Shown: positions 1-6,519 of the stretch, in pieces
How the letters are laid out: every line of letters begins with the position of its first letter
How positions within the stretch are numbered: the first letter of the stretch is position 1
Assembly (NCBI GenBank): GCA_025351065.1
Contig: JANXWQ010000468.1
Coordinates: forward strand, 1-7,958
Reading direction: 5' to 3'
Length of the DNA stretch: 7,958 nucleotides
Origin: Chthoniobacter sp.
Lineage (GTDB): Bacteria > Verrucomicrobiota > Verrucomicrobiia > Chthoniobacterales > Chthoniobacteraceae
Program-made: the position numbers and the translations under genes
The notes under the pieces: generated by a model
The model's input: the letters and a program-made list of their open reading frames with translations, nothing else
What the model was told of the DNA's origin: nothing
Databases searched by the model: none

Positions 1-295
1 CCCACACGATGCCCACGGCCTGCACCACCCGCGGCCCGCTGGCAAACTCCCGCGCCAGTTCCCGCGCCGCGTGCCCGTGATGCCGCAGCGTGTGCAGCGA
101 AAAAAACGCGAGCGCACACAACAGCCAGCAGCCCGCCGTGCTCGGCCGCCACAGCAATGCGAGCCCGCCGAGGATCATCAGCCCGAGCGGCCACCCCGCG
201 TCCACCGGCCAGCGATCCGCCGTGAAAATCCCGAGCACCGCGCACCCCGCCAGCGCGATAAACGGTTGGCGCGGTCGCGGTTCCCAAAAAGTCAT
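1..295 (-). CDS. ComEC/Rec2-like DNA-uptake channel, N-terminal part (runs off left edge)
   Basis: The reverse strand from an ATG at 295 stays open to the window edge, about 98 codons. The protein begins MTFWEPRPRQPFIALAGCAV. It has three hydrophobic stretches, near residues 12-25, 34-48 and 54-66, separated by short basic or Trp/Pro-rich turns. A basic amphipathic piece follows (LRHHGHAARELAREF), then VVQAVGIV. This is the layout of the ComEC N-terminus (DUF4131): two or three membrane helices leading into a small beta domain that starts with a V-x-G-x-V strand. ComEC forms the inner-membrane channel for single-stranded DNA in natural transformation. The diagnostic competence domain and the C-terminal metallo-beta-lactamase domain lie outside the window, so the call rests on the N-terminus only. 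It starts 30 nt after the stop of the M28 gene, on the same strand, so it probably ends the same transcript. No clear Shine-Dalgarno precedes the ATG. Another polytopic membrane protein cannot be excluded. Confidence 0.65.
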   Translation of the reverse strand, partial: MTFWEPRPRQPFIALAGCAVLGIFTADRWPVDAGWPLGLMILGGLALLWRPSTAGCWLLCALAFFSLHTLRHHGHAARELAREFASGPRVVQAVGIVW

Positions 296-325
296 GGGCG
301 CGAAATTTCTACCAAACGCCGCCGC

Positions 326-1393
326 CTACTTCCCGAGCGCCTTGCGCAGTTGGTGGAGCGTGACCGCGCCGATTTTTTGCAGGCTCTCGGGGGCGATGCG
401 GTCGAGCTTGTCGTCGGCGGTGTGCCAGGCGGGGTAGTCGAAGTCGATAAGGTCGATGGTGGGGATGCGCGCCGTGCGGGTGAGCGGCACATGGTCGTCG
501 AGGATGAGGCTCTCGTGCCGCCCGAAATGCTGGCCGAGGCTGAGCGCGGCGGCGGAGGCGAGGACTTCGCGGGTGAGGTCGGCGGGGGAGTCGGGGGAAA
601 GGGTGATGGTGAGATCGCGGTCGCCGATCATGTCCCAGAGGATGCCGAATTTGAACTGCGCGGCGCGACCGCTTTCGCGGAGATTGCGGGCGTAGTAGCG
701 GCTGCCGAAAAGGCCGTCGGGCTTGGGATCATCGGGGTCGGTGAATCCTACGAACGCCTCCTCGCCGTCGAAAAAAACCAGCTCGATTTTTGCCGCCAGC
801 GCGGGGTCGAGCGCGAGGACGCGCGCCAGCTCGAGGAGCGCGCCGGTGCTGGATGCGCCGTCGCTCGCGCCGACGAAGCGGATGGTGCTGAAGCGCTTCG
901 TGTCGTAGTGCGAGCAGACGATGGCGCGCTGGGTGTCGCGCGGCGCGGGGCTTTTGCCGGTCGGCGAAAAGCGGCCGATGAGGTTGGTGAACTTCACCGG
1001 CCCGCGCGGCGTCTCGTTGGTGAAAATCTGCCGCTCGACTTCCCAGCCGGTGCGGCGCAGGCCGTCCTCGATCAAGGTGCGCGCCTTCTCGATCTCGGGC
1101 GTGCCGGAGGGGCGCGGCCCGACCTCGACCTGCCTGCCCACTTCTTCAAACGCGCGCTCGCCGGAAAACTCCTTCCAAATTTCGAGCGGCCCCGCGGCGA
1201 TGGGCCTGGCCACAGGCTTTGTGGGCGGGAGGGTGTTGGCGGGCGTGGCCTGTGCGGGCACGATTTTCGTCACCGGCTCGGGCCGCGCCGCGGCGGGTGT
1301 TTCCGCGTCTTTCTTACACCCCGCGAGCGCCAGCCCCGCCGCGGCGAGCGCGACAGCCATTCCGAAATCCGAAATCCGAAATGCCGATTTCAC
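326..1393 (-). CDS. M28-family lipoprotein, glutaminyl-peptide cyclotransferase-like
   Basis: 355 aa. Residues 1-26 form a lipoprotein signal (K2, R6, hydrophobic core, lipobox LAGC with Cys26), followed by a Pro/Ala-rich linker to about residue 68, so the enzyme is probably membrane-anchored and faces the periplasm. The catalytic domain (about 75-353) follows the animal-type glutaminyl cyclase pattern: SHYDTK at 161-166, GASDGASSTGALLELAR with putative zinc ligand Asp178, FFDGEEAF with catalytic/zinc Glu211-Glu212, LFGSRYYARNL, WDMIGD with Asp254, DDHVP with Asp300, and AWHT with zinc ligand His324. These match the residues human QPCT uses (D159, E201/E202, D248, D305, H330). QPCT Trp207 appears to be Phe217 here. 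The expected reaction is cyclisation of N-terminal Gln to pyroglutamate; an M28 aminopeptidase is the alternative. I chose the GTG start at 1393 because GAGGAAAG lies 10 nt upstream and residues 1-11 supply the basic n-region. It lies 2 nt after the parB stop, suggesting translational coupling. Confidence 0.85.
   Translation of the reverse strand: MKSAFRISDFGMAVALAAAGLALAGCKKDAETPAAARPEPVTKIVPAQATPANTLPPTKPVARPIAAGPLEIWKEFSGERAFEEVGRQVEVGPRPSGTPEIEKARTLIEDGLRRTGWEVERQIFTNETPRGPVKFTNLIGRFSPTGKSPAPRDTQRAIVCSHYDTKRFSTIRFVGASDGASSTGALLELARVLALDPALAAKIELVFFDGEEAFVGFTDPDDPKPDGLFGSRYYARNLRESGRAAQFKFGILWDMIGDRDLTITLSPDSPADLTREVLASAAALSLGQHFGRHESLILDDHVPLTRTARIPTIDLIDFDYPAWHTADDKLDRIAPESLQKIGAVTLHQLRKALGK
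1361..1381 (-). repeat. three perfect tandem copies of a heptamer inside a signal-peptide coding sequence
   Basis: On the plus strand TCCGAAA is repeated three times without interruption (1361-1367, 1368-1374, 1375-1381). On the coding strand it reads TTTCGGA three times and encodes residues 5-11 (FRISDFG) of the M28 lipoprotein. At 21 nt it keeps the reading frame. A weaker related unit follows at 1382-1390, and GAAAT-GCCG-ATTTC at 1377-1390 could form a small hairpin. I recall this kind of TTTCGGA/FRISDFG array as a dispersed element in Verrucomicrobia and Planctomycetes genomes; that is memory, not checked here. Confidence 0.8.
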
Positions 1394-1395
1394 CG

Positions 1396-2289
1396 TCAGC
1401 TTTCCTCACCGAGCCCGAGCAGCGCGAGCACGCGCTGGAGGTCGTCGTTGCCGTAGTACTCGATCTCGATGCGCCCGCGCTTGTCCGCGTGATGCAGCGT
1501 GACGTGCGTGGCGAAGTGCGTTTGCAGCCGGTTTTGCACCTGCTGAAACGCAGGCGCGAGCACCGGCCCGGCGGTATGCGTGCCGTTGCGCGTGGGTTTC
1601 ACCGTGCCGTTTTGCGCGAAACGCTGGGCGACCAATTTCTCCGCCGCGCGCACGGTCAGCGAACGGCGGATGATCTCGTCGGCGAGCTGCGCCTGGTCGT
1701 CGCGATCCTTGAGTGAGAGCAAAACTTTCGCGTGGCCCACGGAGATGCGCTCCTGGGTGAGCCAGCTCTGCACGTCCGCGTGCAGGTCGAGCAGCCGCAT
1801 GCTGTTGGCGATGCCGGCGCGGCTCTTGCCCACCTTTTGCGCGATGTCCTCCTGCCGCAGATGAAACTCGTGCGCGAGCCGCGCGAAGGCCCGCGCCTCC
1901 TCGATGGGGTTAAGGTCTTCGCGCTGGAGATTTTCGATGAGCGCGAGTTCCAGCACGTCCTGGTCGGAGGCTTCGCGGACGATGACCGGGGCTTCGGCGA
2001 GCCCCGCGCGCTGCGCCGCCCGCCAGCGCCTTTCACCAGCGATCAGCTCGAACTGCTCGCCGCGTCTGCGGGCGATGAGCGGCTGGATGATGCCGTGCTC
2101 TTTGATCGAGGCGACGAGTTCTTCGAGGTGGTCGTCGCGGAAAACGGTGCGCGGCTGGAGCGGCGTGGGGATGATCTGCCCGAGCGCGACGAGCTGCACC
2201 CGCTCGCCGCTTTCGACGGCGGGCGTGGGCGACGCGACGCGCGTGTTGATGAGCGCGCCGAGTCCTTTGCCGAGTGCTGCTTTTGCCAT
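1396..2289 (-). CDS. parB: ParB/Spo0J chromosome-partitioning protein
   Basis: 297 aa, normal for chromosomal ParB. The parts appear in family order. The N-terminal KGLGALI (8-14) is the ParA-stimulating peptide. The CTP-binding fold has PLQPR (43-47), IKEHGIIQPL (62-71), GERRWRA (85-91) and ENLQREDLNPIEEA (119-132). The helix-turn-helix (about 146-169, QEDIAQKVGKSRAGIANSMR) reads parS, and the C-terminal dimerisation domain covers about 246-293. From established work on the family, ParB loads at parS sites near the origin, binds CTP, closes into a sliding clamp and spreads. With ParA and SMC it segregates origins. The ATG start at 2289 gives the standard N-terminus; no Shine-Dalgarno is visible. 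It follows the GH127 stop by 54 nt and precedes the M28 gene by 2 nt. parA is not adjacent, whereas it usually sits directly upstream. Confidence 0.96.
   Translation of the reverse strand: MAKAALGKGLGALINTRVASPTPAVESGERVQLVALGQIIPTPLQPRTVFRDDHLEELVASIKEHGIIQPLIARRRGEQFELIAGERRWRAAQRAGLAEAPVIVREASDQDVLELALIENLQREDLNPIEEARAFARLAHEFHLRQEDIAQKVGKSRAGIANSMRLLDLHADVQSWLTQERISVGHAKVLLSLKDRDDQAQLADEIIRRSLTVRAAEKLVAQRFAQNGTVKPTRNGTHTAGPVLAPAFQQVQNRLQTHFATHVTLHHADKRGRIEIEYYGNDDLQRVLALLGLGEES
1400..1407 (-). promoter_or_regulatory. Shine-Dalgarno for the M28 lipoprotein, inside the parB 3' end
   Basis: The coding strand reads GAGGAAAG, ending 6 nt before the GTG codon, with the GAGG core 10 nt away. 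It overlaps the last three sense codons of parB. It is the clearest ribosome-binding site in the window and supports the GTG start at 1393 over the internal ATG at codon 12, which would leave a signal peptide without a basic n-region. Confidence 0.6.
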
Positions 2290-2343
2290 AGGGGAGCGAG
2301 GCTAACGACCGGCCCGCGAAAGGCAACGGCGGAAGATTGGGGC

Positions 2344-4149
2344 CTAGCGCGGCCCGGCGGGGGCGACCGGGAGCCACGAGCGGTAGCGGGTGCCGGCGGC
2401 TCCGGCGCTGGCAAAATCGCACAGCCGCAGCGGGCGCGCGCCGGGCAGCTCGACGACGACCCACGGCGCGAGCAGGCCCGCCGCCACAGGTTTCGCGAGC
2501 CGCGCCTCACCGAGCTGCGCGACCTCGACGGGCGGGATCGCAGCCTCGTCGAAGTCGTTTTGCTTTTGATCGAAAGCGAGCAGCAGCGGACCGCGGAAGA
2601 TGGAAATTTTGCCAAGCTGCTCGCGCTCGCCGGGCACGGCGCGCAGGGCCATGTCGAAATCGAACTCGACCGCGTCGCCGCTTTGCCACGCGCCCGAGAT
2701 TTCCAAATACGCGCCGGGCTGCACGGCGAGGTCTGCGCCGTTGAGCCGCGCGCGCGTTTGCGCCGACCACGCGGGGATGCGGAAGCGCAGCGCAAACTCG
2801 GCGCTGCCGCGCGGCTCGACGGTCCACTTCACGCGACCGTCGCGCGGGTAGTCCGTCTCGCAGCGGAGGCGCGCGAGGGCGGTGTCGGTTTCGCCGGGAA
2901 AATGCGCGTTCACGAACAGCCCGCGCGCGTCGCGCAACACCGCCCATTCGCCGAGCATGCCGAGGATGCGCGGGCCGTTGACGGCGCAGCAGTTCAGCTC
3001 CGGCGTGCCGGCGCGGGCCTGGAAAACGATGGCGTGCGCGCTGGCTTCGCGCACGCCGTCCATCGGCGTGCTGTAAGTCCACCAGCGTCCGCTGGGATGT
3101 TGCGCGCCGAGGCCGCCGTTGAGCGTGGAAAGTTCCAGCGCATCGGCCACGCGCGGGTCGCCGGTGAGGGCGAGCATGTCGGTGCTCAGCGCCATCCATG
3201 CGACCGTGCAGCAGGTCTCGATGGCACCGGGCGCGAACGGATTTCCCGTCGCCTGCTCGCCGCTGGAAAAGCTGCCCGCGTTATGCACGTCGCAGCGCGC
3301 GATGCTGTGCCAGTGGTGCTCGAAGGCCGTGCGATATTTCACCTCGCCGGTCACGCGCCACAGCTCGGCGAGCCCTTGCAAGTCATGCAGACTTTCCCAA
3401 CGCGGCCGAGGGCCGGCGTAAAATTCCACACCCGCGAGCGCCGAGCGCAGGTAGTCGCCCGCCTTTTCCCAATCCCGCTCAATCTCGTGCGCGAGCCGCA
3501 GGTAGCGCGGCTCGCCGGTCAGCCGGTGCAGCGTCGTGAGGACGTGGATCACCGCCATGTTCATCTCCGGCGAGCCCGCGTCGGAAACGCGCGCGGAGCC
3601 GTCGAGATACGTGGCGCAGATGAGGTCGGCCGCACGGCGCACGGCGCGCAGCGCGGCTTCGTCGCCGGTCTGTTCGTGCCACAGCAGCAGCCCTTGCATG
3701 ACGTGGTAGTGCCCCCACAAATCCCACTCGCCGCGCAGTCGCTTCGCTTTCGGAAACGGCCCGAGGTAGCCGTCCTCCGCCTGCGTGGCGATCAACTGGC
3801 GCACAAACTCCCCCGCTTTGTCCCACACGTCCGCGCGGTCCGTCAGGCGCAGCGTCTGCACGAGGGAGATGAGATATTTTCCCGCAAACTCCCCGGCCCA
3901 CGGCACCAGCGCCGGCGTGGGCTGGCGGTCGCGCACGCGGAACATCTCCAGCATCCCCGGATTCGCCTCCGGCGCGCGCAGCAGCCAGCCGTCAATGTTG
4001 GCCGCCACGCGCGCCCCGACCACTCCGCCGAACTGAAACTTCACCGCCGGCACCGGCTCGCACGCCAGCGCGCCGGGCGCGGGTTCGGCGGAAAAAGCGG
4101 ACGCCGCGGTGAGCGCGAGCACGGTGAAAATGAGGCGCGGCATCGCCAT
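2344..4149 (-). CDS. secreted GH127 family (DUF1680) glycoside hydrolase, putative beta-L-arabinofuranosidase
   Basis: 601 aa from the ATG at 4149. Residues 1-21 form a Sec signal peptide (MAMPRLIFTVLALTAASAF), cleaved near A18 or A21. The catalytic (alpha/alpha)6 region carries DGYLG (about 126-130) and WGHYHVMQGLLLWHEQTGD (about 145-163). It also has the zinc-thiolate site of GH127: Glu311-Thr-Cys313 in AIETCCTVAW, and Cys387-Cys388 in LNCCAVNGPR. These correspond to E338, C340, C417 and C418 of Bifidobacterium HypBA1, so Cys387 is the expected nucleophile. Glu298 (SSGEQ) is the best candidate for the acid/base. Beta-sandwich regions fill the C-terminal third (for example FALRFRIPAW). Likely role: periplasmic or extracellular removal of L-arabinofuranose or a related sugar from plant glycans; the exact substrate cannot be read. 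A frame extension to 4269 exists but would bury the signal peptide behind 40 Arg/Pro-rich residues and overlap hemB, so it was rejected. The gene starts 23 nt after hemB. No transporter or other CAZyme is adjacent. Confidence 0.85.
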   Translation of the reverse strand: MAMPRLIFTVLALTAASAFSAEPAPGALACEPVPAVKFQFGGVVGARVAANIDGWLLRAPEANPGMLEMFRVRDRQPTPALVPWAGEFAGKYLISLVQTLRLTDRADVWDKAGEFVRQLIATQAEDGYLGPFPKAKRLRGEWDLWGHYHVMQGLLLWHEQTGDEAALRAVRRAADLICATYLDGSARVSDAGSPEMNMAVIHVLTTLHRLTGEPRYLRLAHEIERDWEKAGDYLRSALAGVEFYAGPRPRWESLHDLQGLAELWRVTGEVKYRTAFEHHWHSIARCDVHNAGSFSSGEQATGNPFAPGAIETCCTVAWMALSTDMLALTGDPRVADALELSTLNGGLGAQHPSGRWWTYSTPMDGVREASAHAIVFQARAGTPELNCCAVNGPRILGMLGEWAVLRDARGLFVNAHFPGETDTALARLRCETDYPRDGRVKWTVEPRGSAEFALRFRIPAWSAQTRARLNGADLAVQPGAYLEISGAWQSGDAVEFDFDMALRAVPGEREQLGKISIFRGPLLLAFDQKQNDFDEAAIPPVEVAQLGEARLAKPVAAGLLAPWVVVELPGARPLRLCDFASAGAAGTRYRSWLPVAPAGPR

Positions 4150-4172
4150 GACGGGGTGCGAAAACGGCGGGG

Positions 4173-5159
4173 TCAGCCGCGCAGCCAGCGGGCGAGCTGG
4201 CGGGCGTAGTAGGTCACGATGAGGTCGGCGCCAGCGCGTTTGAAAGCGAGCATCTGTTCGAGGACGCACGCCTTTTCGTCGAGCCAGCCGGCTTGAGCGG
4301 CGGCCTTCAGCATCGCGTATTCGCCGCTGACATGGTAGGCGGCGGTGGGCAGGCCAAACTGCTCCTTGATCCGCCAGACGAGGTCGAGATACGGCAGGCC
4401 GGGTTTGACCATGACGAGGTCCGCGCCTTCCTCAATGTCGAGCGCCACTTCGCGCAGCGCTTCGCGGGCGTTGGCGGGATCCATTTGGTAAGTGCGCCGG
4501 TCGCCGCGCGCGGGCGCGCTCTCGGCGGCGTCGCGGAAGGGGCCGTAAAATGCGGAGGCAAATTTCGCGGCGTAGGAAAGGATCGGCGTGTCAGTGAAAC
4601 CCGCGCCGTCGAGCGCGCGGCGGAGCGCGCCGACGCGGCCGTCCATCATGTCGCTCGGGGCCACGATGTCGGCTCCGGCGTGGGCGTGGGAGACGGCGGT
4701 CTGCGCGAGCAGCTCCACGGTCGCGTCATTGGCGACGTGCGCGTGGTCGCCGTCGAAAGTCGTCACGCCGCAGTGGCCGTGATCCATGAATTCGCACAGG
4801 CAAACGTCCGTGATGACGAGCAGCTCCGGCACCGCGCTTTTCAGCGCCCGCACCGCGCGCTGCACCACGCCATCCTCGGCGTAGGCTTGCGATGCCTGCG
4901 CGTCCTTCACCTCCGGAATGCCAAACAGCAGCAACGCCCGCACGCCGTCGGCGAACGCCCCGGCGGCCTCCTCGACGAGCGCCTTTTCCGTGAGCTGCAC
5001 CACGCCCGGCATGCTCGCCACCGCCACGGGCGCGGCGATTTTTTCCGAGACGAAAAGCGGCAGGATGAACTCCTCCGCCGCCAGCGGCGCGGTCTCGCGC
5101 ACCAGCGCGCGCAGGGCAGGGGAGGAGCGCAGGCGGCGCGGGCGAATCGGTAAATCCAT
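4173..5159 (-). CDS. hemB: 5-aminolevulinate dehydratase (porphobilinogen synthase)
   Basis: 328 aa, the usual length. It joins two 5-aminolevulinate molecules to porphobilinogen in the cytoplasmic haem pathway. Visible signatures are RPRRLRSSPALRALVRET at the N-terminus, and the catalytic zinc ligands Cys120, Cys122 and Cys130 in DVCLCEFMDHGHCG, so it is the zinc-dependent type rather than the Mg-only aspartate type. Also present are PSDMMDGRV (168-176), Schiff-base Lys199 in YAAKFASAFYGPFRDA, YQMDPANAREA, and the second active-site Lys252 in VMVKPGLPYLDLV. The ATG at 5159 matches the family N-terminus; an upstream in-frame ATG at 5303 would add 48 unrelated residues and was rejected. No Shine-Dalgarno is evident. 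It is the first gene of the minus-strand series and is divergent from the outer-membrane protein genes. Confidence 0.97.
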   Translation of the reverse strand: MDLPIRPRRLRSSPALRALVRETAPLAAEEFILPLFVSEKIAAPVAVASMPGVVQLTEKALVEEAAGAFADGVRALLLFGIPEVKDAQASQAYAEDGVVQRAVRALKSAVPELLVITDVCLCEFMDHGHCGVTTFDGDHAHVANDATVELLAQTAVSHAHAGADIVAPSDMMDGRVGALRRALDGAGFTDTPILSYAAKFASAFYGPFRDAAESAPARGDRRTYQMDPANAREALREVALDIEEGADLVMVKPGLPYLDLVWRIKEQFGLPTAAYHVSGEYAMLKAAAQAGWLDEKACVLEQMLAFKRAGADLIVTYYARQLARWLRG

Positions 5160-5266
5160 GATCGTGAAAGCGCTATTCTTTAACCCGTCTCCCCGCCGAT
5201 GCCACAGCGGAAAATTGCGGCCTGGCCAACGGCAAATGCAGTCGTGGATTTTTTTCCAACCAATGT

Positions 5267-5295
5267 TTGACATCGTTTCCGTGAAACCAGAAAAC
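5267..5295 (+). promoter_or_regulatory. candidate promoter of the first barrel gene
   Basis: A perfect -35 hexamer TTGACA (5267-5272) is followed after 17 nt by GAAAAC (5290-5295), a poor -10. A run of seven T (5249-5255) upstream could act as an UP element. The second barrel gene has TTGCCC, 17 nt, then GACAAC at almost the same distance from its ATG (76 versus 77 nt), which supports these as paired elements. Transcription would start near 5302, giving a leader of about 42 nt. Confidence 0.45.
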
Positions 5296-5318
5296 GCGCC
5301 CACGTTTCACCCGAAACT
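5274..5318. promoter_or_regulatory. two GTTTC...GAAAC inverted repeats (operator-like, parS-like)
   Basis: Repeat 1 is GTTTC-CGT-GAAAC (5275-5287) and repeat 2 is GTTTC-ACCC-GAAAC (5304-5317), 29 bp apart. The first falls in the spacer between the proposed -35 and -10, the second over the expected start of transcription. Both resemble parS (core GTTTCACGTGAAAC): repeat 1 is that core minus one A, and repeat 2 has the right spacing with 12 of 16 positions matching TGTTTCACGTGAAACA. Either a repressor operator or a degenerate ParB site would fit. Confidence 0.45.
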
Positions 5319-5343
5319 GCAACCCAACCAAACACATCCCTAC

Positions 5344-6435
5344 ATGCGTACACCCCTCGCCACTTCCATCGCCCTGACGCTCGGCGTTGCCGCCCTGCTG
5401 TCGCCGGGCTCGAACCAGGCCGGCCAGCCGATTCTCGGCCCGACTGGCAAAGACACCAAAGACAAGATGGTCGCGCCCCTCGACCCGGTGCCTGGCTCGA
5501 TCACCATCGGCGGCCAGTTTTCCGAGCATCTGCAGAGCGTCTATCTCGACTCGCTCACGCCTTTCTGGCGGCCCGGCAATGCCACCGTCTTTCTCGACAC
5601 GCGCAATACCTACAATGACAGCCACCAGTACGAGTCCAGCTACGGCCTCGGCGTGCGTTACCTGGTGCCGGATCACGATGTCATCTTCGGCGTGAACGCC
5701 TACTACGACAGTCTCGACAGCCAGTTCGACAACCAGTTCCGCTCCTTCGGCTTCGGCGCGGAAGTGCTGACCCACTGGATCGACGCGCGCTTTAACTACT
5801 ACCTGCCGGACAGCGACGACATCCTCGTGGGAACCGACCACGACGCGACGAAAAGGACGACGACCGTCGGGCCGACGGTGATTGGCAACACCATCACCAA
5901 CCGGACCACCACCCGGACGAGCCGGAAGACGGTGCGCACCTTTGAGTCCGAACTCGAAGGCTGGAACGCGGAGATCGGCTTCCTCATCCCCGGCCTCGAC
6001 CGCTACATGGAGACGCGCGTTTTCGGCGGCTACTACCATTACAACCATCCTTTCACCCATGACTATGAGGGTTTCAAAGCGCGGCTCGAAGCGCACTTCC
6101 TGCCCGGCCTCATCGGCAATGTGGAATGGTGGGACGACTCGTATCTCAAAGGCAGCCATTGGTCCGCGGGCCTCCGCGCGCAGGTGCCATTCTCGTTCTT
6201 CAACCTCTTCAGCGGGCGCAATCCCTTCGAGGGGGCCGGCGATGCTTTCCGCCCGCGCGAGCGCGACTTCCGCGAGCGCCTGAGCGACATGGTCATCCGC
6301 TCGCATGATGTGAAGACGGTGACGGGCGACCAAACGAACAGCAGCCAATCGACCAAGACCGCGACGCACTTCCTCGGCACCGTGCCGAAGCCGACGCCGG
6401 CCCCGTCGATCATTCGGGAACAGAACCCCGGCTAA
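5344..6435 (+). CDS. outer-membrane beta-barrel, inverse-autotransporter type without passenger (copy A)
   Basis: 363 aa. Signal peptide 1-26 (MRTPLATSIALTLGVAALL, cleavage near A26), then a short periplasmic stretch. From about residue 52 it alternates polar and aromatic residues like a porin barrel. GLGVRYLVP (101-109), FGVNAYYD (115-122), FGFGAE (135-140), DARFNYYLP (147-155) and RVFGGYYHYN (225-234) match the order and wording of the intimin/invasin barrel (IAT_beta) as I know it. RERLSDMVIRS (310-320) corresponds to the end of that barrel, where intimin and invasin continue into a linker and Ig-like passenger. Here only 36 hydrophilic residues follow, ending in a Pro-rich tail, so nothing sizeable can be displayed. 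Residues about 161-200 are Thr/Arg-rich and look like an exposed loop. It may serve as a pore, a surface antigen or an anchor; function is unknown. The ATG at 5344 is set by the signal peptide; there is no Shine-Dalgarno. A paralogue follows at 6596. Confidence 0.8.
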   Translation: MRTPLATSIALTLGVAALLSPGSNQAGQPILGPTGKDTKDKMVAPLDPVPGSITIGGQFSEHLQSVYLDSLTPFWRPGNATVFLDTRNTYNDSHQYESSYGLGVRYLVPDHDVIFGVNAYYDSLDSQFDNQFRSFGFGAEVLTHWIDARFNYYLPDSDDILVGTDHDATKRTTTVGPTVIGNTITNRTTTRTSRKTVRTFESELEGWNAEIGFLIPGLDRYMETRVFGGYYHYNHPFTHDYEGFKARLEAHFLPGLIGNVEWWDDSYLKGSHWSAGLRAQVPFSFFNLFSGRNPFEGAGDAFRPRERDFRERLSDMVIRSHDVKTVTGDQTNSSQSTKTATHFLGTVPKPTPAPSIIREQNPG

Positions 6436-6452
6436 CCTGCCCCTTCCGATTT

Positions 6453-6495
6453 CAGCCGCTGGAGTGCTCGGTCGCGCCAGCGGCTGCTTTGTTTT
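6453..6495 (+). terminator. rho-independent terminator of copy A
   Basis: A perfect 10-bp inverted repeat, CAGCCGCTGG (6453-6462) and CCAGCGGCTG (6477-6486), has a 14-nt loop and is followed by the T-rich CTTTGTTTT. It begins 17 nt after the stop codon. It should separate the two barrel genes into separate transcripts. Confidence 0.8.
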
Positions 6496-6519
6496 CCGCA
6501 GTGGCGGGAAATTCTGCGC

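Larger units (their letters stand above)
5160..5343. promoter_or_regulatory. divergent intergenic region between hemB and the first barrel gene
   Basis: 184 bp with no convincing gene. The right half carries the promoter-like elements and inverted repeats listed separately. For hemB, reading leftward, I see no good -35/-10 pair. The best fragments are TTGGTT near 5262 and an AT-richer stretch (TTAAAGAAT, 5174-5182) close to the hemB start. Confidence 0.6.

Noticed and set aside
71..1456. 461-codon plus-strand open frame opposite the comEC start and the M28 gene
   Set aside because: Same shadow effect; the minus-strand M28 reading has a lipobox and a complete catalytic set.
1596..1602. GTTTCAC, a parS half-site, inside parB
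   Set aside because: A lone 7-mer with no matching right arm at the correct spacing; expected by chance in a sequence this long.
2290..2343. GGCCC...GGGCC pairing between GH127 and parB as a terminator
   Set aside because: Only 5 bp with a long loop and no T-run; more consistent with read-through in one operon.
1732..4209. 825-codon open frame on the plus strand opposite parB and the GH127 gene
   Set aside because: It is antisense to two genes with clear family motifs, has low-complexity Arg/Ala/Glu/His composition and no recognisable domain. GC-rich codon use removes stops on the opposite strand.
4150..4269. Upstream ATG that would lengthen the GH127 protein by 40 residues and overlap hemB
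   Set aside because: It would place an Arg/Pro-rich stretch before a clear Sec signal peptide that starts at 4149.
5174..5182. TTAAAGAAT stretch as a -10 for hemB
   Set aside because: No acceptable -35 at the right distance on either strand, so no hemB promoter is claimed.
5160..5303. Upstream in-frame ATG that would lengthen hemB by 48 residues
   Set aside because: The added residues do not look like the HemB N-terminus and would cover the promoter region of the divergent gene; the ATG at 5159 gives the normal length.
4918..5343. In-frame upstream extension of barrel copy A through the hemB 5' end
   Set aside because: It would run antisense through hemB and bury the signal peptide; copy B shows that the shared start is the ATG at 5344.
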